Notes: generated by a model not told the origin, from the letters alone. 64,000 nt of DNA from Vibrio tubiashii (GCA_000775715.1 JRWQ01000009.1:1-64000), one strand, 5' to 3'. Positions 1-9,158 are shown, counted from the stretch's first letter. Translations and numbers: made by a program.

Positions 1-312
1 GGCGTGAAAGCGTCAACCCTTTTTTGTGGATGCGGGATACGGGAACGGACTTCGTCCTATGGATAGTTGGATAATTAGATAATTTTCAGAGGGCTGGCAC
101 TTAGTCTCAACCCTTTTTATGGATTCGGGATTTCGGAACGGACTGCGTCCTACAAATCAAGGGATAACTCTAGTTGAGCTATTATCAAAACCAAAGAGAA
201 TCCTTTTTCTCGCAGGGCGAAGCCCGATCTCGAAGCGAAGCGTTCCATAGGACGAAGTCCGTTCTCGAAAGGCGTAGCCTGTTCCCGCTTTCCCGAAGGG
301 CGAAGCCCGAAC
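1..312. repeat. mosaic palindromic intergenic repeat element, copy 1 (probably two units)
   Basis: This gene-free stretch is filled by a composite repeat. It holds the right half of a GTCAACCC hairpin with a T run (1-26, left arm cut by the window edge), then a GGATGCGGGATACGGGAACG phrase and the palindrome GGACTTCGTCC (47-57). A second hairpin with T run (90-117) leads to the related phrase and GGACTGCGTCC (140-150). After about 60 bases of AT-rich spacer come four more palindromes: GGGCGAAGCCC (215-225), GGACGAAGTCC (250-260), AGGCGTAGCCT (270-280) and GGGCGAAGCCC (298-308). They are joined by GTTCC or CGAAGCG connectors. No reading frame of quality is present. The element abuts the 3' end of the Nif3-like gene. 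Confidence 0.75.
90..117 (+). terminator. terminator-like hairpin inside repeat element
   Basis: AGGGCTGG and CTCAACCCT form an imperfect stem followed by TTTTT. The same GGGTTGGC...GTCAACCC plus T-run design appears at 1-26, 48652-48680 and 51147-51176, always just ahead of the GGATTCGGGATGCGGG phrase, so it looks like part of the repeat rather than a gene-specific terminator. Confidence 0.5.
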
Positions 313-318
313 CCTCAC

Positions 319-1077
319 TTAAACCGGATTATCAATATCAATAAACTCGACGTCTAAGCCATGCTCCTCCGCGAGCCACTCACCTAGTGCTTTAATGCCG
401 TAGCGCTCTGTCGCATGATGACCCGCAGAAAAATAATGAATGCCCTGCTCTCGTGCTGAGTAAGTGGTTCGTTCTGAAATCTCACCCGAAATAAATGCAT
501 CTAATCCGTGTTGGACTGCCAACTCAATAAAGTCCTGACCACCACCAGTACACCAACCGACGGTTTCGATCATTTTATCAGCATTTTCAGGGGCGATATG
601 CAGGGGCTCGCGGCTCAACACTTGGTTGATCTTCTGCGCAAACTCACTGCCTGTCATCGGGGACTTTAAACGGCCAAACATGGCGACAGATTGCGGGTGA
701 CCTTCTAAACCACCCTCAACCTCAATATCAAGCAGGCGTGCAAGCTCAGCGTTATTACCCAGCTCTGGATGAATATCAAGCGGAAGATGGTAGCCTAACA
801 GGTTGATGTCGTTCTTAATCAAAGTACGGATGCGTCTGCCTTTCATACCGCGGATTGGCTCTGGCTCGCCTTTCCAAAAGTAACCGTGGTGGACTAATAG
901 TGCATCAGCATTTAGCTCTACCGCTTTATCGATCAGAGCTTGTGACGCAGTCACACCCGTCACTACTTTTTGGATCTGCTCAACGCCTTCGACCTGCAAA
1001 CCGTTCGGCGCATAATCTTTAATCAATTGTGGAGACAGTTTGTCATTAAGGATTTTTTCCAGTTGTAGATTGTTCAT
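319..1077 (-). CDS. Nif3-like dinuclear metal centre protein (YbgI family)
   Basis: Member of the Nif3/YbgI family, widely annotated as 'GTP cyclohydrolase 1 type 2 homolog'. The family forms hexameric rings with a two-metal site, and the physiological substrate is not established. Visible metal-site motifs are LLVHHGYFWKG (near residue 63), GYHLPLDIH (near 95) and a C-terminal FSAGHHATERYG. Those are the histidines and the acidic residue the family uses. I place the start at the MNNLQLEK methionine, giving 252 residues, rather than four codons upstream, because the family normally begins there. It is transcribed alone, divergent from the DUF1853 gene, and its 3' end runs into the repeat element on its left. 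Family assignment is secure; biochemical role is not. Confidence 0.93.
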   Translation of the reverse strand: MNNLQLEKILNDKLSPQLIKDYAPNGLQVEGVEQIQKVVTGVTASQALIDKAVELNADALLVHHGYFWKGEPEPIRGMKGRRIRTLIKNDINLLGYHLPLDIHPELGNNAELARLLDIEVEGGLEGHPQSVAMFGRLKSPMTGSEFAQKINQVLSREPLHIAPENADKMIETVGWCTGGGQDFIELAVQHGLDAFISGEISERTTYSAREQGIHYFSAGHHATERYGIKALGEWLAEEHGLDVEFIDIDNPV

Positions 1078-1200
1078 AACAGCATCCATCTATTTGTCGG
1101 CATTGCTTTTTTATTTGATTACGCAAAGTGTATTCGAAGCATGGCTTCCTTACCAGAGCCTAGCTACAATAGTAGTCTTTCGAGTAACATAAGGTCAGGG

Positions 1201-1950
1201 ATGGACACTTTACAGCGCTTTTATGATTGGGTTCATCAAACTCCGTCACTGTTTCAACTCACACCTCCGTTTGTTGAATTACAACAAATGGAGATTACGC
1301 CTTTAGCCAAATATGACTATCAGGGAAACCCTAGACTAGGTTTTCTCTATCAGCACCTTTGCACCCAACTGCTTGCCAACAGCTCACACTACTCTCTGTT
1401 AGCAGAAGAGATCCAGATTAACGCGCCATCGGGGCAGACTCTTGGAGCCATCGACCTCATCCTGCACAACCATCAATCTAAACAAAATGAACACTGGGAA
1501 GTGGCCATTAAGTTCTACTTGCTGCACCAGGGAACATGGTATGGACCGAACGCCCATGATCAGTTAGATAAAAAACTCGTCCGCATGCTCAGCCACCAGC
1601 TAAAAATGAGTTCGACGCAAGAGTTTCTTAACCAATACCCAGAGTTCAGCGGCCTAACTGAGCAGCTCTTGATTCAGGGGAGACTCTATATCAACCCGTT
1701 CTCTGCAGAAACTGTTCCACAGCATTGTTTGGGACGATCACTTAACCAGAGCCAAATAACCGGATACTGGTGCTACCAAAGCCAATGGGAGCAAATTGGC
1801 GAACCCCTGTATGAACTAGAAAAGTCACTGTGGGCAATTGGACTAGAACAGTTCACCAATCCTATCGACAAACCCGATAACAGATTTATCCATGCTCAAA
1901 CCAAGAGTGGGCAATTTTGGTTCGTAGTGCCTGATACTTGGCCGGGGTAG
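1201..1950 (+). CDS. DUF1853 family protein
   Basis: Recognised as DUF1853, a family of about 250-300 residues with no assigned function found in gamma-proteobacteria. Recognisable parts are YDYQGNPRLGFLYQHL near the N-terminus, an EIQINAPSGQTLGAIDLIL stretch and HWEVAIKFYLLHQGTWYGPN. The E-I-Q...D-L...E-V-A-I-K-F spacing is reminiscent of a PD-(D/E)XK nuclease core (D, then E-x-K), but that is my inference only. The reading frame is open from 1141, but I choose ATG 1201 because AAGGTCAGGG directly precedes it; this gives 249 residues. The gene ends convergent to pgm, with a repeat element and a terminator in the gap. There is no signal peptide, so the product is probably cytoplasmic. Confidence 0.85.
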   Translation: MDTLQRFYDWVHQTPSLFQLTPPFVELQQMEITPLAKYDYQGNPRLGFLYQHLCTQLLANSSHYSLLAEEIQINAPSGQTLGAIDLILHNHQSKQNEHWEVAIKFYLLHQGTWYGPNAHDQLDKKLVRMLSHQLKMSSTQEFLNQYPEFSGLTEQLLIQGRLYINPFSAETVPQHCLGRSLNQSQITGYWCYQSQWEQIGEPLYELEKSLWAIGLEQFTNPIDKPDNRFIHAQTKSGQFWFVVPDTWPG

Positions 1951-2019
1951 AACGGAAAACCGGAAGAGCGGGAACTGTAGAACTAAGGTTGATTGAACTC
2001 GTTAAAGATTCAACATTAT

Positions 2020-2095
2020 TTTTCCCGAAGAGCAAAGCTCGTTCCCGATTTCCATAGCGCAGCGTTCCCGCTCTCCATTGGGCGTAGCCCGTTCC
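2020..2095. repeat. mosaic palindromic intergenic repeat element, copy 2
   Basis: Between the convergent DUF1853 and pgm genes. It contains the palindromes GAGCAAAGCTC (2030-2040) and GGGCGTAGCCC (2080-2090), linked by GTTCCCG and an AGCGCAGCG segment. Both arms of the first palindrome differ from those of the second while self-complementarity is kept. Confidence 0.7.
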
Positions 2096-2103
2096 AAAAC
2101 TCC

Positions 2104-2135
2104 CACAAAAAAGGGCTGACACTGGGTCAGCCCTT
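2104..2135 (-). terminator. intrinsic terminator of pgm
   Basis: A 10-bp perfect stem, AAGGGCTGAC / GTCAGCCCTT, with a 5-base loop. On the minus strand it is followed by TTTTTT, so it fits the end of pgm. Confidence 0.85.
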
Positions 2136-2158
2136 GATACTTCACTGAATCGTGTTAA

Positions 2159-3805
2159 TTACAGACCCGCGGCTGCAAATACCTGATTAACAATCTCTTG
2201 TGCTTCTGCTTCGATTTGCTTCAGATGCTCAGCGCCTTTAAAGCTTTCACAGTAGATCTTGTAGATGTCTTCTGTGCCAGATGGACGAGCAGCGAACCAA
2301 CCATTTTCAGTCGTTACTTTAAGACCACCAATAGCCGCGCCGTTACCCGGAGCATGAGTCAAGCGAGCGGTGATCGCTTCACCTGCTAGCGTTTCTGCCG
2401 CTACCATCTCAGCAGACAACTTCTTCAGCACCTCTTTTTGCGGACCATTCGCCACCGCTTGAATACGGTTGTATGCCGATGCGCCATGTTTCGCCGCTAA
2501 CTCTTCGTAATACTCTTGAGGATTCTTACCTGTTACTGCGGTAATCTCAGCCGCTAGAAGACATAAGATGATGCCATCTTTATCGGTAGACCAAGGCGTA
2601 CCATCCTTACGTAAGAAAGAAGCACCGGCAGACTCTTCACCGCCAAAGCCAAATTTACCTTCATACAAGCCATCAACAAACCACTTAAAACCAACTGGTA
2701 CTTCACATAGCTCACGTCCAAGGTCAGCAACGACGCGGTCAATAAGTGCGCTTGATACTAGTGTTTTACCAACCGCCACATCTTTGCCCCAACCTTCACG
2801 GTGACGGTATAGGTAATCAATACATACTGCTAAGAAGTGGTTAGGGTTCATTAACCCTTTAGGCGTCACGATGCCGTGACGGTCATAATCTGGGTCATTA
2901 CCAAATGCCAAGTCGTATTCGTCTTTAAGTGCAAGCAGACCGGCCATTGCATAAGGAGACGAGCAGTCCATGCGAACCACGCCGTCTTTATCTAAAGACA
3001 TAAACTGGAATGATGGATCGATCGCTTCACTCACTAAAGTAAGATCTAAGTTGTACGCCACGCCAATTTGACGCCAATAATCAATACCGCTACCGCCGAG
3101 TGGGTCAACACCGATCTTAAGTTTGGCTTTTTGAATCGCTTCCATATCGATAACATTCACTAAATCATCGATATAAGGCTTAACTAAATCACTCTCGACA
3201 AATAGATCCGATGATTTTGCTGCGTCAAGCGGCATGCGTTTCACACCTTGTAGACCTTCCGCAATAAGCACGTTTGCGCGATCTTGAATCGCTTGAGTTA
3301 GCTCACCTTCAGCTGGACCACCGTGGGTTGGGTTATATTTAATGCCACCGTCTTGAGGCGGGTTGTGAGAAGGAGTAATGACAATGCCGTCAGCTTTATC
3401 TTGATGCTTAAGGTTATATGTCAAAATCGCATGTGACACTCCCGGAGTTGGTGTGTAACCGTTATCTTGCTGGGCAATGACTTTAACGCCATTGGCAACC
3501 AATACCTCCACCACAGTTGAAAACGCTGGCTCAGATAGCGCGTGGGTATCTTTGCCAACAAACATTGGCCCTGTTGTGCCTTTTTCTGCACGCACTTCCG
3601 CCACCGCTTGAGCGATCGCTAGAATGTGATTTTCATTGAAAGTAGATTTGTCTGCGCTACCACGGTGACCAGACGTACCAAATTCTACTTTGTGGTCAGG
3701 GTTAGATGGGTCTGGCTGAAGTAGAAAATAGTTAGAAACTAGGGCTGGAATATTATGCAAGTCTTGCTGCTGAGCTTGTTGTCCGGCTCGTGGGTGCATC
3801 GCCAT
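2159..3805 (-). CDS. pgm: phosphoglucomutase, alpha-D-glucose phosphate-specific
   Basis: Interconverts glucose-1-phosphate and glucose-6-phosphate in the cytoplasm, linking glycolysis to UDP-glucose and envelope sugar synthesis. All four hallmark motifs of the alpha-D-phosphohexomutase superfamily are visible: the active-site serine loop [13 protein letters not shown], the metal-binding [10 protein letters not shown], the sugar-binding GGEESAG and the phosphate-binding [12 protein letters not shown]. With the start at 3805 the protein has 548 residues, matching the E. coli enzyme. The frame extends 19 codons further upstream, but AAGGATGTCAAA sits correctly before ATG 3805, and the extra codons would fall in the seqA terminator. 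It lies directly downstream of seqA on the same strand, as in many gamma-proteobacteria. Its transcription must deal with the intervening terminator. Confidence 0.97.
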   Translation of the reverse strand: MAMHPRAGQQAQQQDLHNIPALVSNYFLLQPDPSNPDHKVEFGTSGHRGSADKSTFNENHILAIAQAVAEVRAEKGTTGPMFVGKDTHALSEPAFSTVVEVLVANGVKVIAQQDNGYTPTPGVSHAILTYNLKHQDKADGIVITPSHNPPQDGGIKYNPTHGGPAEGELTQAIQDRANVLIAEGLQGVKRMPLDAAKSSDLFVESDLVKPYIDDLVNVIDMEAIQKAKLKIGVDPLGGSGIDYWRQIGVAYNLDLTLVSEAIDPSFQFMSLDKDGVVRMDCSSPYAMAGLLALKDEYDLAFGNDPDYDRHGIVTPKGLMNPNHFLAVCIDYLYRHREGWGKDVAVGKTLVSSALIDRVVADLGRELCEVPVGFKWFVDGLYEGKFGFGGEESAGASFLRKDGTPWSTDKDGIILCLLAAEITAVTGKNPQEYYEELAAKHGASAYNRIQAVANGPQKEVLKKLSAEMVAAETLAGEAITARLTHAPGNGAAIGGLKVTTENGWFAARPSGTEDIYKIYCESFKGAEHLKQIEAEAQEIVNQVFAAAGL

Positions 3806-3840
3806 TTTGACATCCTTTCTTAAAAAATTTAGAAATAAAA

Positions 3841-3882
3841 AAACCTCATAATACGCTAACAAAATGACGCATTATGAGGTTT
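3841..3882 (-). terminator. strong intrinsic terminator/attenuator between seqA and pgm
   Basis: On the minus strand AAACCTCATAATGCG pairs with CGTATTATGAGGTTT over 15 pairs (one G-U) around a 12-base loop and is followed by TTTTTTTATTT. The T run ends only about 25 bases before the pgm start codon. There is therefore practically no space for a separate pgm promoter downstream of it. Confidence 0.88.
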
Positions 3883-3895
3883 CAATCGAAATTCT

Positions 3896-4435
3896 CTAAA
3901 TTGAGTTAGTGACTTTTTCGATCAGATCTGATGGAAAAGTCATTCTCTCCATCAGTTGCTCAACCATCTGCCTCTTACGGCTGGTGTTATTGTTGGTAAT
4001 AACCCAAAATGGTGAACCAGGGATCGCTTTAGGCTTAGTCGTATTGCCATTGGCCAGTAGCGTCTGTTCGTTATCAGCAAAGTAAACGCGTTTGCGTCCC
4101 TTTACTTGTGTCGCTTCAGAAAAGTCATTCGGGTTAATGCGATGCAGAGTAGCAAGAACTAACATAAAACGATCGATCGCTTTTTTAAGACCAGCAAACT
4201 CATCAGAGATAAGCAACGAACGCATCTCTTTTACGCTATCTACGGCTTCATCTTTAATTGCATCCTTACTAACCACTACACCCTTTGGTTGCGCCACAGC
4301 CTGAGCTTTGGCCGCTGGAGCTTGCGCTTCTGTCATTAATAAACGACGCAGAATATCTGAAGCACTCTCACCAATATGTTGGGTCTGACTTGCGATGTAA
4401 CGGTATAGATCCTCATCAACCTCAATTGTTTTCAT
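3896..4435 (-). CDS. seqA: replication initiation negative modulator SeqA
   Basis: SeqA binds hemimethylated GATC sites, sequesters newly replicated oriC and limits re-initiation. The N-terminal oligomerisation segment MKTIEVDEDLYRYIASQTQ and the following ESASDILRRLL are typical. A variable Ala/Gln-rich linker follows (near residues 38-50). The C-terminal DNA-binding domain carries NNNTSRKRQMVEQLM, which includes the Asn/Thr residues that contact the methylated adenine. Length is 179 residues, normal for the family. It starts from an ATG at 4435, divergent from the esterase gene and 94 bases from it. A strong terminator follows, between it and pgm. Confidence 0.96.
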   Translation of the reverse strand: MKTIEVDEDLYRYIASQTQHIGESASDILRRLLMTEAQAPAAKAQAVAQPKGVVVSKDAIKDEAVDSVKEMRSLLISDEFAGLKKAIDRFMLVLATLHRINPNDFSEATQVKGRKRVYFADNEQTLLANGNTTKPKAIPGSPFWVITNNNTSRKRQMVEQLMERMTFPSDLIEKVTNSI

Positions 4436-4528
4436 TCGCTTTTCACAATCTCTATGTTTAAACTCTGAGGGATTATAGCGAGATCTTTAAAGAGACTCTA
4501 CGGTTAACCTGTCACGAATAAAATAAAA

Positions 4529-5293
4529 ATGTCACAACTGCTCAACTATAAGCTCGAGGGTGAGGGTCACACCATAGTATTGATCCATGGATTGTTTGGT
4601 AATTTAGATAACCTAGGCCTACTTGCCCGCGATCTGAAACAAGATCACCAGGTACTGAGTATCGATCTTCGCAACCACGGTCTCTCATTTCAAAGTCATC
4701 AACACAACTACGCTTTGATGGCTCAAGATGTCTATCAATTGTTGCAGCACTTAAACCTAAGTCGCTATACAGTAATTGGCCACTCTATGGGCGGCAAAGT
4801 AGCAATGAAACTTGCAGAACTCGCGCAAGACCAAGTCGATAAACTGTTAGTATTAGACATGGCTCCAGTCAGATACAGCCAGAGCCGTCATGATAATGTG
4901 TTTAATGGGCTGAAAGCCGTCATCAAGCAAAAACCAACTCAACGAAAGCAGGCACTAGAGATTTTAGCTGAACATATTGAACTAGAGGGCGTTCGTCAGT
5001 TTCTAAGTAAGTCGCTCTACAATGCAGGCGAACATCTTACTTGGCGCTTTAATGTCGAGAGTTTGGCGGAAAACTATTGGCACATCCTTGGTTGGGAACC
5101 AATTGAAACCATCGCTACCCCTACCCTATTTATAAAGGGCGGCGATTCCGATTATCTGACTCAAGAGCACCAAACTGAGGTTCAAAATCAGTTTAGTAAT
5201 GCCAAAGCTCACGTTATTGCTAACACGGGTCACTGGCTACACGCAGAAAAGCCCGCAGAAGTACTGCGTGCAATTCGTAAGTTTATCGCTTAA
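4529..5293 (+). CDS. ybfF: alpha/beta-hydrolase, YbfF-type esterase
   Basis: Alpha/beta-hydrolase fold esterase of 254 residues. Visible are the oxyanion-hole region LIHGLFGNLDNLG (near residue 20), the nucleophile elbow GHSMGGK (Ser near residue 88) and the catalytic histidine in NTGHWLHAEKP near the C-terminus. YbfF of E. coli hydrolyses short- and medium-chain acyl esters and acyl-CoA in vitro; the cellular substrate is unknown. The location next to seqA and upstream of DUF2788-fldA-fur matches ybfF in E. coli and vibrios, which supports orthology. There is no signal peptide, so it is cytoplasmic. The ATG at 4529 is the first start in the frame. Confidence 0.93.
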   Translation: MSQLLNYKLEGEGHTIVLIHGLFGNLDNLGLLARDLKQDHQVLSIDLRNHGLSFQSHQHNYALMAQDVYQLLQHLNLSRYTVIGHSMGGKVAMKLAELAQDQVDKLLVLDMAPVRYSQSRHDNVFNGLKAVIKQKPTQRKQALEILAEHIELEGVRQFLSKSLYNAGEHLTWRFNVESLAENYWHILGWEPIETIATPTLFIKGGDSDYLTQEHQTEVQNQFSNAKAHVIANTGHWLHAEKPAEVLRAIRKFIA

Positions 5294-5386
5294 AACAGAA
5301 TGAGAGATGAGTTGTACTATGCCCGTTAACTTTATCTAGTAACAGTGGTATAGTGCGGCGCAAGTATTTTGGCATAAAGGGAATCC

Positions 5387-5608
5387 ATGCTGTACGACTA
5401 TATGAACATGCTCGAGTCAATTGGTCTCGACCTTCTTTTCGCCTCTATCTTTTTCTTGATTGGTATGGCAATAAAAGATGTTCTCAAGGCGGGGAATGTC
5501 CCTCCTTTCGGTCGACGAATTGTATGGTTAGTCCTATTTCTAGGCTGCGCTGGGTTTATCGCCAAAGGTATTATTCAGCTTAGCTGGGAAGGTGGTGGTA
5601 TCGGCTGA
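5387..5608 (+). CDS. DUF2788 small membrane protein
   Basis: Seventy-three residues with two hydrophobic segments (about residues 13-30 and 45-65) separated by a short polar loop, KDVLKAGNVPPFGRR. It matches DUF2788, a family of small inner-membrane proteins encoded just upstream of fldA in vibrios. Function is unknown. Start chosen at ATG 5387, preceded by AAGGGAATCC. Another frame that overlaps it (from 5353) lacks this composition and is a shadow. The gap of 44 bases to fldA, without a terminator, suggests co-transcription with flavodoxin. Confidence 0.85.
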   Translation: MLYDYMNMLESIGLDLLFASIFFLIGMAIKDVLKAGNVPPFGRRIVWLVLFLGCAGFIAKGIIQLSWEGGGIG

Positions 5609-5652
5609 TATCAACCGAATCCACAACGAAATTTAGTAAAGGTAACGAATCT

Positions 5653-6186
5653 ATGGCAAGTGTAGGCATCTTCTTTGGTAGCGATACAGGTAACACTGAA
5701 GCTGTTGCAAAGATGATTCAAAAGCAACTGGGTAAACAACTCGTTCACGTTCAAGATATCGCGAAAAGCAGCAAAGAAGACATCGATAACTTCGATCTAC
5801 TGCTCCTTGGTATCCCAACTTGGTACTACGGTGAAGCACAATGTGATTGGGATGATTTCTTCCCAGAGCTGGAGCAAATCGATTTCTCCACCAAGCTTGT
5901 TGCAATCTTTGGCTGTGGTGACCAAGAAGACTACGCAGAGTACTTTTGTGACGCGATGGGTACAGTACGTGATATCGTTGAAGCGAAAGGCGGCACAATC
6001 CTTGGCTACACTTCTACAGAAGGTTACGAGTTTGAAGCTTCTAAAGGCCTTGTTGAAGGCGATGACAGCCTGTTCGTTGGTCTTTGTATCGACGAAGACC
6101 GTCAGCCAGAGCTTACTGAAGAGCGTGTAAACAATTGGTGTAAGCAGATTCACGAAGAGATGTGCCTAGCTGAACTTGAAGGTTAA
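5653..6186 (+). CDS. fldA: flavodoxin FldA
   Basis: Long-chain flavodoxin of 177 residues, a cytoplasmic FMN electron carrier used by enzymes such as biotin synthase, IspG/IspH and anaerobic activating enzymes. The FMN phosphate loop GSDTGNTEAVAK is at residues 9-20. The aromatic FMN-stacking regions are GIPTWYYGEAQCDWDDF (near 54) and FGCGDQEDYAEYFCDAMG (near 90). Start ATG 5653 has AAAGGTAACG upstream. Together with the adjacent fur it gives the classic fldA-fur arrangement, although here a DUF4442 gene on the opposite strand sits between them. In E. coli fldA is induced by redox stress; no such site was identified here. Confidence 0.97.
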   Translation: MASVGIFFGSDTGNTEAVAKMIQKQLGKQLVHVQDIAKSSKEDIDNFDLLLLGIPTWYYGEAQCDWDDFFPELEQIDFSTKLVAIFGCGDQEDYAEYFCDAMGTVRDIVEAKGGTILGYTSTEGYEFEASKGLVEGDDSLFVGLCIDEDRQPELTEERVNNWCKQIHEEMCLAELEG

Positions 6187-6201
6187 GCCACTCTCCTCGA
6201 T

Positions 6202-6228
6202 AAAAACCTCCTTTAAGGAGGTTTTTTT
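6202..6228. terminator. bidirectional terminator between fldA and the DUF4442 gene
   Basis: AAAAACCTCC / GGAGGTTTTT stem with a TTTAA-type loop and T runs on both strands. It serves the two convergent genes. Its right edge lies on the last codons of the minus-strand gene. Confidence 0.85.
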
Positions 6229-6730
6229 ATGCGGTTTGTTCTTCGCTATCCTCTTCACGAAACTGGGGTTTCTTGCGCACATAAAGCTTACGCTGAACTT
6301 CAGAAACCACATTACCGTGCTTGTCTTTGACGTAGATAATAAACTCAGGAAAACACTTATCCCCTTCGGAAGTCTGACGTAAGATCTCCTCAAGCTGATT
6401 TTGACTCACGCAAAATTCAGCAAACAGATCACTCTGACCAGGCTTAATAAAGTTAATACTGGCTTCTTTATCCCATACGTAATAGCGCTCACCTAAAATA
6501 CCCATTAACATCAACGAATAGACAGGATCCGTGAGTGAAAAAATACTTCCACCATACTGGGTTCGGTTGGCATTTTTATTCCACCAGCGCAGCTTAAGCT
6601 TCATTTTTACTTCACGAAAATCATCACTAATTGAGAGGATTTTTATTCCAGCGCCCCAAAAAGGTGGCCATGAGTTCAACGCAAATTTTACAATTCCAGG
6701 TTTATAAACTTTAGCCAGTGACTTATTCAT
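6227..6730 (-). CDS. DUF4442 hotdog-fold protein (thioesterase-like)
   Basis: A protein of 167 residues matching DUF4442, part of the hotdog-fold thioesterase-like superfamily. Characteristic parts are SWPPFWGAGIKI near residue 20, LRWWNKNANRTQYGGSIFSL near 47 and DPVYSLMLMGILGERYYVWDKEASINFIKPG. The N-x-N-x-T-x-x-G-G-S pattern occupies the position of the catalytic motif in related acyl-CoA thioesterases. Substrate is unknown. It lies between fldA and fur on the opposite strand. The start at ATG 6730 is the conserved N-terminus. It ends with an acidic tail (REEDSEEQTA), and the last bases overlap the shared terminator. Confidence 0.85.
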   Translation of the reverse strand: MNKSLAKVYKPGIVKFALNSWPPFWGAGIKILSISDDFREVKMKLKLRWWNKNANRTQYGGSIFSLTDPVYSLMLMGILGERYYVWDKEASINFIKPGQSDLFAEFCVSQNQLEEILRQTSEGDKCFPEFIIYVKDKHGNVVSEVQRKLYVRKKPQFREEDSEEQTA

Positions 6731-6932
6731 TCCTTGTCCTCAATAGATCACACTTTTCATTATGTTAAATCATTGTAACTAGTCTGACGTGTATAATCAG
6801 TGATTTCACACTTGTTTATAGAAAAATAGTAGTAACCCTTTGAACTTCGGGTTTATTGTTTAACGGGACTACCCTATAATGTTATGAATATTGTATTCTG
6901 TTAATAACTGCAGATCATCAACAGGAAAGTAT

Positions 6933-7382
6933 ATGTCAGACAATAACCAAGCGCTTAAGGATGCTGGTCTTAAAGTTACCCTTCCAAGACTAAAGATTTT
7001 AGAAGTATTACAGCAACCTGAATGCCAACATATCAGTGCTGAAGAACTGTACAAAAAGCTGATTGATCTCGGTGAAGAGATTGGCTTGGCAACAGTGTAT
7101 CGAGTATTGAACCAGTTTGATGACGCAGGTATCGTAACTCGCCACCACTTTGAGGGAGGCAAGTCCGTATTTGAACTGTCCACTCAGCATCACCACGACC
7201 ACCTAGTTTGTTTAGATTGTGGCGAAGTTATCGAATTTTCTGATGACATCATCGAAGAACGTCAGAAAGAGATCGCTGCTCAATATAACGTTAGCCTTAC
7301 CAACCACAGTCTATACCTTTACGGCAAATGCGCTGAAGGTAACTGTAAAGATAACCCTGATGCTCATAAGCCTAAAAAATAG
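6933..7382 (+). CDS. fur: ferric uptake regulator Fur
   Basis: Iron-responsive repressor, 149 residues from ATG 6933, which follows ACAGGAAAG at the right spacing. The upstream in-frame extension to 6891 is not used. The N-terminal winged helix includes LKVTLPRLKILEVL and EEIGLATVYRVLNQFDDAG. The metal-binding part has HHHDHLVCLDCGEVIEF (near residues 87-103) and the C-terminal KCAEGNCK cysteine pair. With Fe(II) it binds Fur boxes and represses iron uptake genes. It stands alone with its own promoter region (6731-6932) and terminator. I did not find a convincing Fur box in front of it. Confidence 0.98.
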   Translation: MSDNNQALKDAGLKVTLPRLKILEVLQQPECQHISAEELYKKLIDLGEEIGLATVYRVLNQFDDAGIVTRHHFEGGKSVFELSTQHHHDHLVCLDCGEVIEFSDDIIEERQKEIAAQYNVSLTNHSLYLYGKCAEGNCKDNPDAHKPKK

Positions 7383-7400
7383 GCTTAAACTCAGTTGATA

Positions 7401-7430
7401 AAAAAACGTTAGCTTCGGCTAACGTTTTTT
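7401..7430. terminator. terminator downstream of fur
   Basis: AAAAAACGTTAGC / GCTAACGTTTTTT stem around TTCG, with T runs on both strands. It terminates fur and can act on glnS from the other side. Confidence 0.88.
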
Positions 7431-7443
7431 ACATATAAAAGTA

Positions 7444-7471
7444 AAAAAGCCAGTCATCGAGACTGGCTTTT
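7444..7471 (-). terminator. terminator downstream of glnS
   Basis: AAAAGCCAGTC / GACTGGCTTTT stem with a 5-base loop, followed on the minus strand by further Ts. It lies just after the glnS stop. Confidence 0.82.
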
Positions 7472-7487
7472 GCTTATTACGCGTTTA

Positions 7488-9158
7488 TCACTTAGCTTCA
7501 ATCTTCGCCCAAGTATCACGCAAGCCAACGGTGCGGTTAAACACTAGTGACTCTGGTGAAGAATCTTTAGCATCAGCACAGAAGTAACCCATACGTTCAA
7601 ACTGGTAACCTTTCTCAACCTGTGCTTGAGCAAGGCTTGGCTCAACAAAACCATTGAGCTTCACAAGCGAGTCTGGGTTGATTGTCTCTGCAAAGTTATC
7701 CGCTGCCGCTGGATTAGGTACAGTAAACAGGCGATCGTATAGACGAATCTCAGCCGGAAGGCCTTTATCTGCCGATACCCAGTGAATAACACCTTTTACT
7801 TTGCGGCCATCAGCTGGGTTCTTACCTAGCGTGTCAGCATCGTAACTACAGAAGATAGTAGTAATGTTACCCGCTTCATCTTTCTCGATACGCTCCGCTT
7901 TAATTACGTAAGCACCACGAAGACGAACTTCTTTACCTAGAACGAGGCGCTTGTACTTCTTGTTTGCTTCTTCACGGAAATCTTCACGTTCAATCCAAAC
8001 TTCACGAGTAAACGGCACTTCACGCTCACCCATTTCAGGTTTATTTGGATGATTAGCAACAGTTAGTGTTTCGACCTTGTCCGCGTCAAAGTTCTCAATC
8101 ACAATCTTAACCGGGTCAAGCACTGCCATCGCACGTGGCGCATTTTCGTTCAAGTCATCACGAATACAAGACTCTAACGAGCTCATCTCGATCATATTAT
8201 CTTGCTTGGTCACACCAATGCGTTTACAGAACTCACGAATAGACGCTGGTGTGAAACCACGACGACGCAGACCCGAGATCGTTGGCATACGTGGGTCATC
8301 CCAACCGTTAACGAGTTTTTCAGTAACAAGTTGGTTTAGCTTACGCTTAGACATCACAGTGTATTCTAGATTTAGACGGCTAAACTCGTACTGACGAGGT
8401 TGACAATCAATCGTGATGTTCTCTAGTACCCAGTCATATAGGCGACGGTTGTCTTGAAACTCTAGTGTACATAGTGAGTGGGTAATGCCTTCTAACGCAT
8501 CTGAAATACAGTGCGTAAAGTCGTACATTGGGTAAATACACCATTTGTCACCCGTTTGGTGATGCTCTGCAAAACGAACACGGTAGATAACCGGGTCACG
8601 CAGTACAATGAAAGATGACGCTAGGTCAATCTTGGCACGCAAACATGCTTTGCCTTCTTCGAAACCGCCATCGCGCATCTTCTCAAATAGCGCTAGGTTT
8701 TCTTCAGGCGTACGATCACGGTACGGGCTAGGCTTACCTGGCTCGGTAAGTGTGCCACGATACTCACGGATCTGCTCAGGACTTAGCTCTTCAACGTACG
8801 CTAAGCCTTTGTTAATTAATTCCACTGCATAGCCGTAAAGCTTGTCGAAGTAATTTGATGAGTAACATACCTCACCATCCCACTCGAAGCCTAACCAGCT
8901 CACATCATTCTTAATTGACTCAACGTATTCCACGTCTTCTTTTTCTGGGTTTGTATCATCAAAACGAAGATTACACTTGCCCTGGTAGTCCTGAGCAATA
9001 CCAAAGTTTAAGCAAATTGACTTAGCGTGACCGATATGCAGATAACCGTTTGGCTCTGGCGGGAAACGAGTATGCACGCTTGTGTGTTTACCATCCGCTA
9101 AATCTTTATCAATGATTTGGCGAATGAAGTTCGATGGACGAGCCTCAGCTTCACTCAT
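7488..9158 (-). CDS. glnS: glutaminyl-tRNA synthetase
   Basis: Class I aminoacyl-tRNA synthetase that charges tRNA-Gln. The ATP-binding HIGH signature appears in [15 protein letters not shown] (near residue 34-48) and the KMSKS-like loop as VMSKRKL (near 268). The catalytic Rossmann core is followed by two anticodon-binding beta-barrels in the C-terminal half ([21 protein letters not shown]). Length 556 residues, as in E. coli. The start ATG 9158 is preceded by a GGTGC element on the minus strand. It is a single gene next to nagE, the same neighbourhood as in E. coli (glnS-nagE), although here both lie on one strand with nagE upstream and a terminator between them. Confidence 0.98.
   Translation of the reverse strand: MSEAEARPSNFIRQIIDKDLADGKHTSVHTRFPPEPNGYLHIGHAKSICLNFGIAQDYQGKCNLRFDDTNPEKEDVEYVESIKNDVSWLGFEWDGEVCYSSNYFDKLYGYAVELINKGLAYVEELSPEQIREYRGTLTEPGKPSPYRDRTPEENLALFEKMRDGGFEEGKACLRAKIDLASSFIVLRDPVIYRVRFAEHHQTGDKWCIYPMYDFTHCISDALEGITHSLCTLEFQDNRRLYDWVLENITIDCQPRQYEFSRLNLEYTVMSKRKLNQLVTEKLVNGWDDPRMPTISGLRRRGFTPASIREFCKRIGVTKQDNMIEMSSLESCIRDDLNENAPRAMAVLDPVKIVIENFDADKVETLTVANHPNKPEMGEREVPFTREVWIEREDFREEANKKYKRLVLGKEVRLRGAYVIKAERIEKDEAGNITTIFCSYDADTLGKNPADGRKVKGVIHWVSADKGLPAEIRLYDRLFTVPNPAAADNFAETINPDSLVKLNGFVEPSLAQAQVEKGYQFERMGYFCADAKDSSPESLVFNRTVGLRDTWAKIEAK

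Noticed and set aside
1886..2122. A 78-codon minus-strand frame across the DUF1853-pgm gap
   Set aside because: It runs over the mosaic repeat and the pgm terminator and has no ribosome site; its coding look comes from repeat sequence.
5353..5583. A 76-codon frame overlapping the DUF2788 gene
   Set aside because: It is out of frame with the recognised DUF2788 protein, which has a better ribosome site and a family match.
6731..6932. A Fur box controlling fur itself
   Set aside because: The AT-rich leader has partial GAATATTGTATTC-like symmetry but no convincing match to the 19-base Fur consensus.
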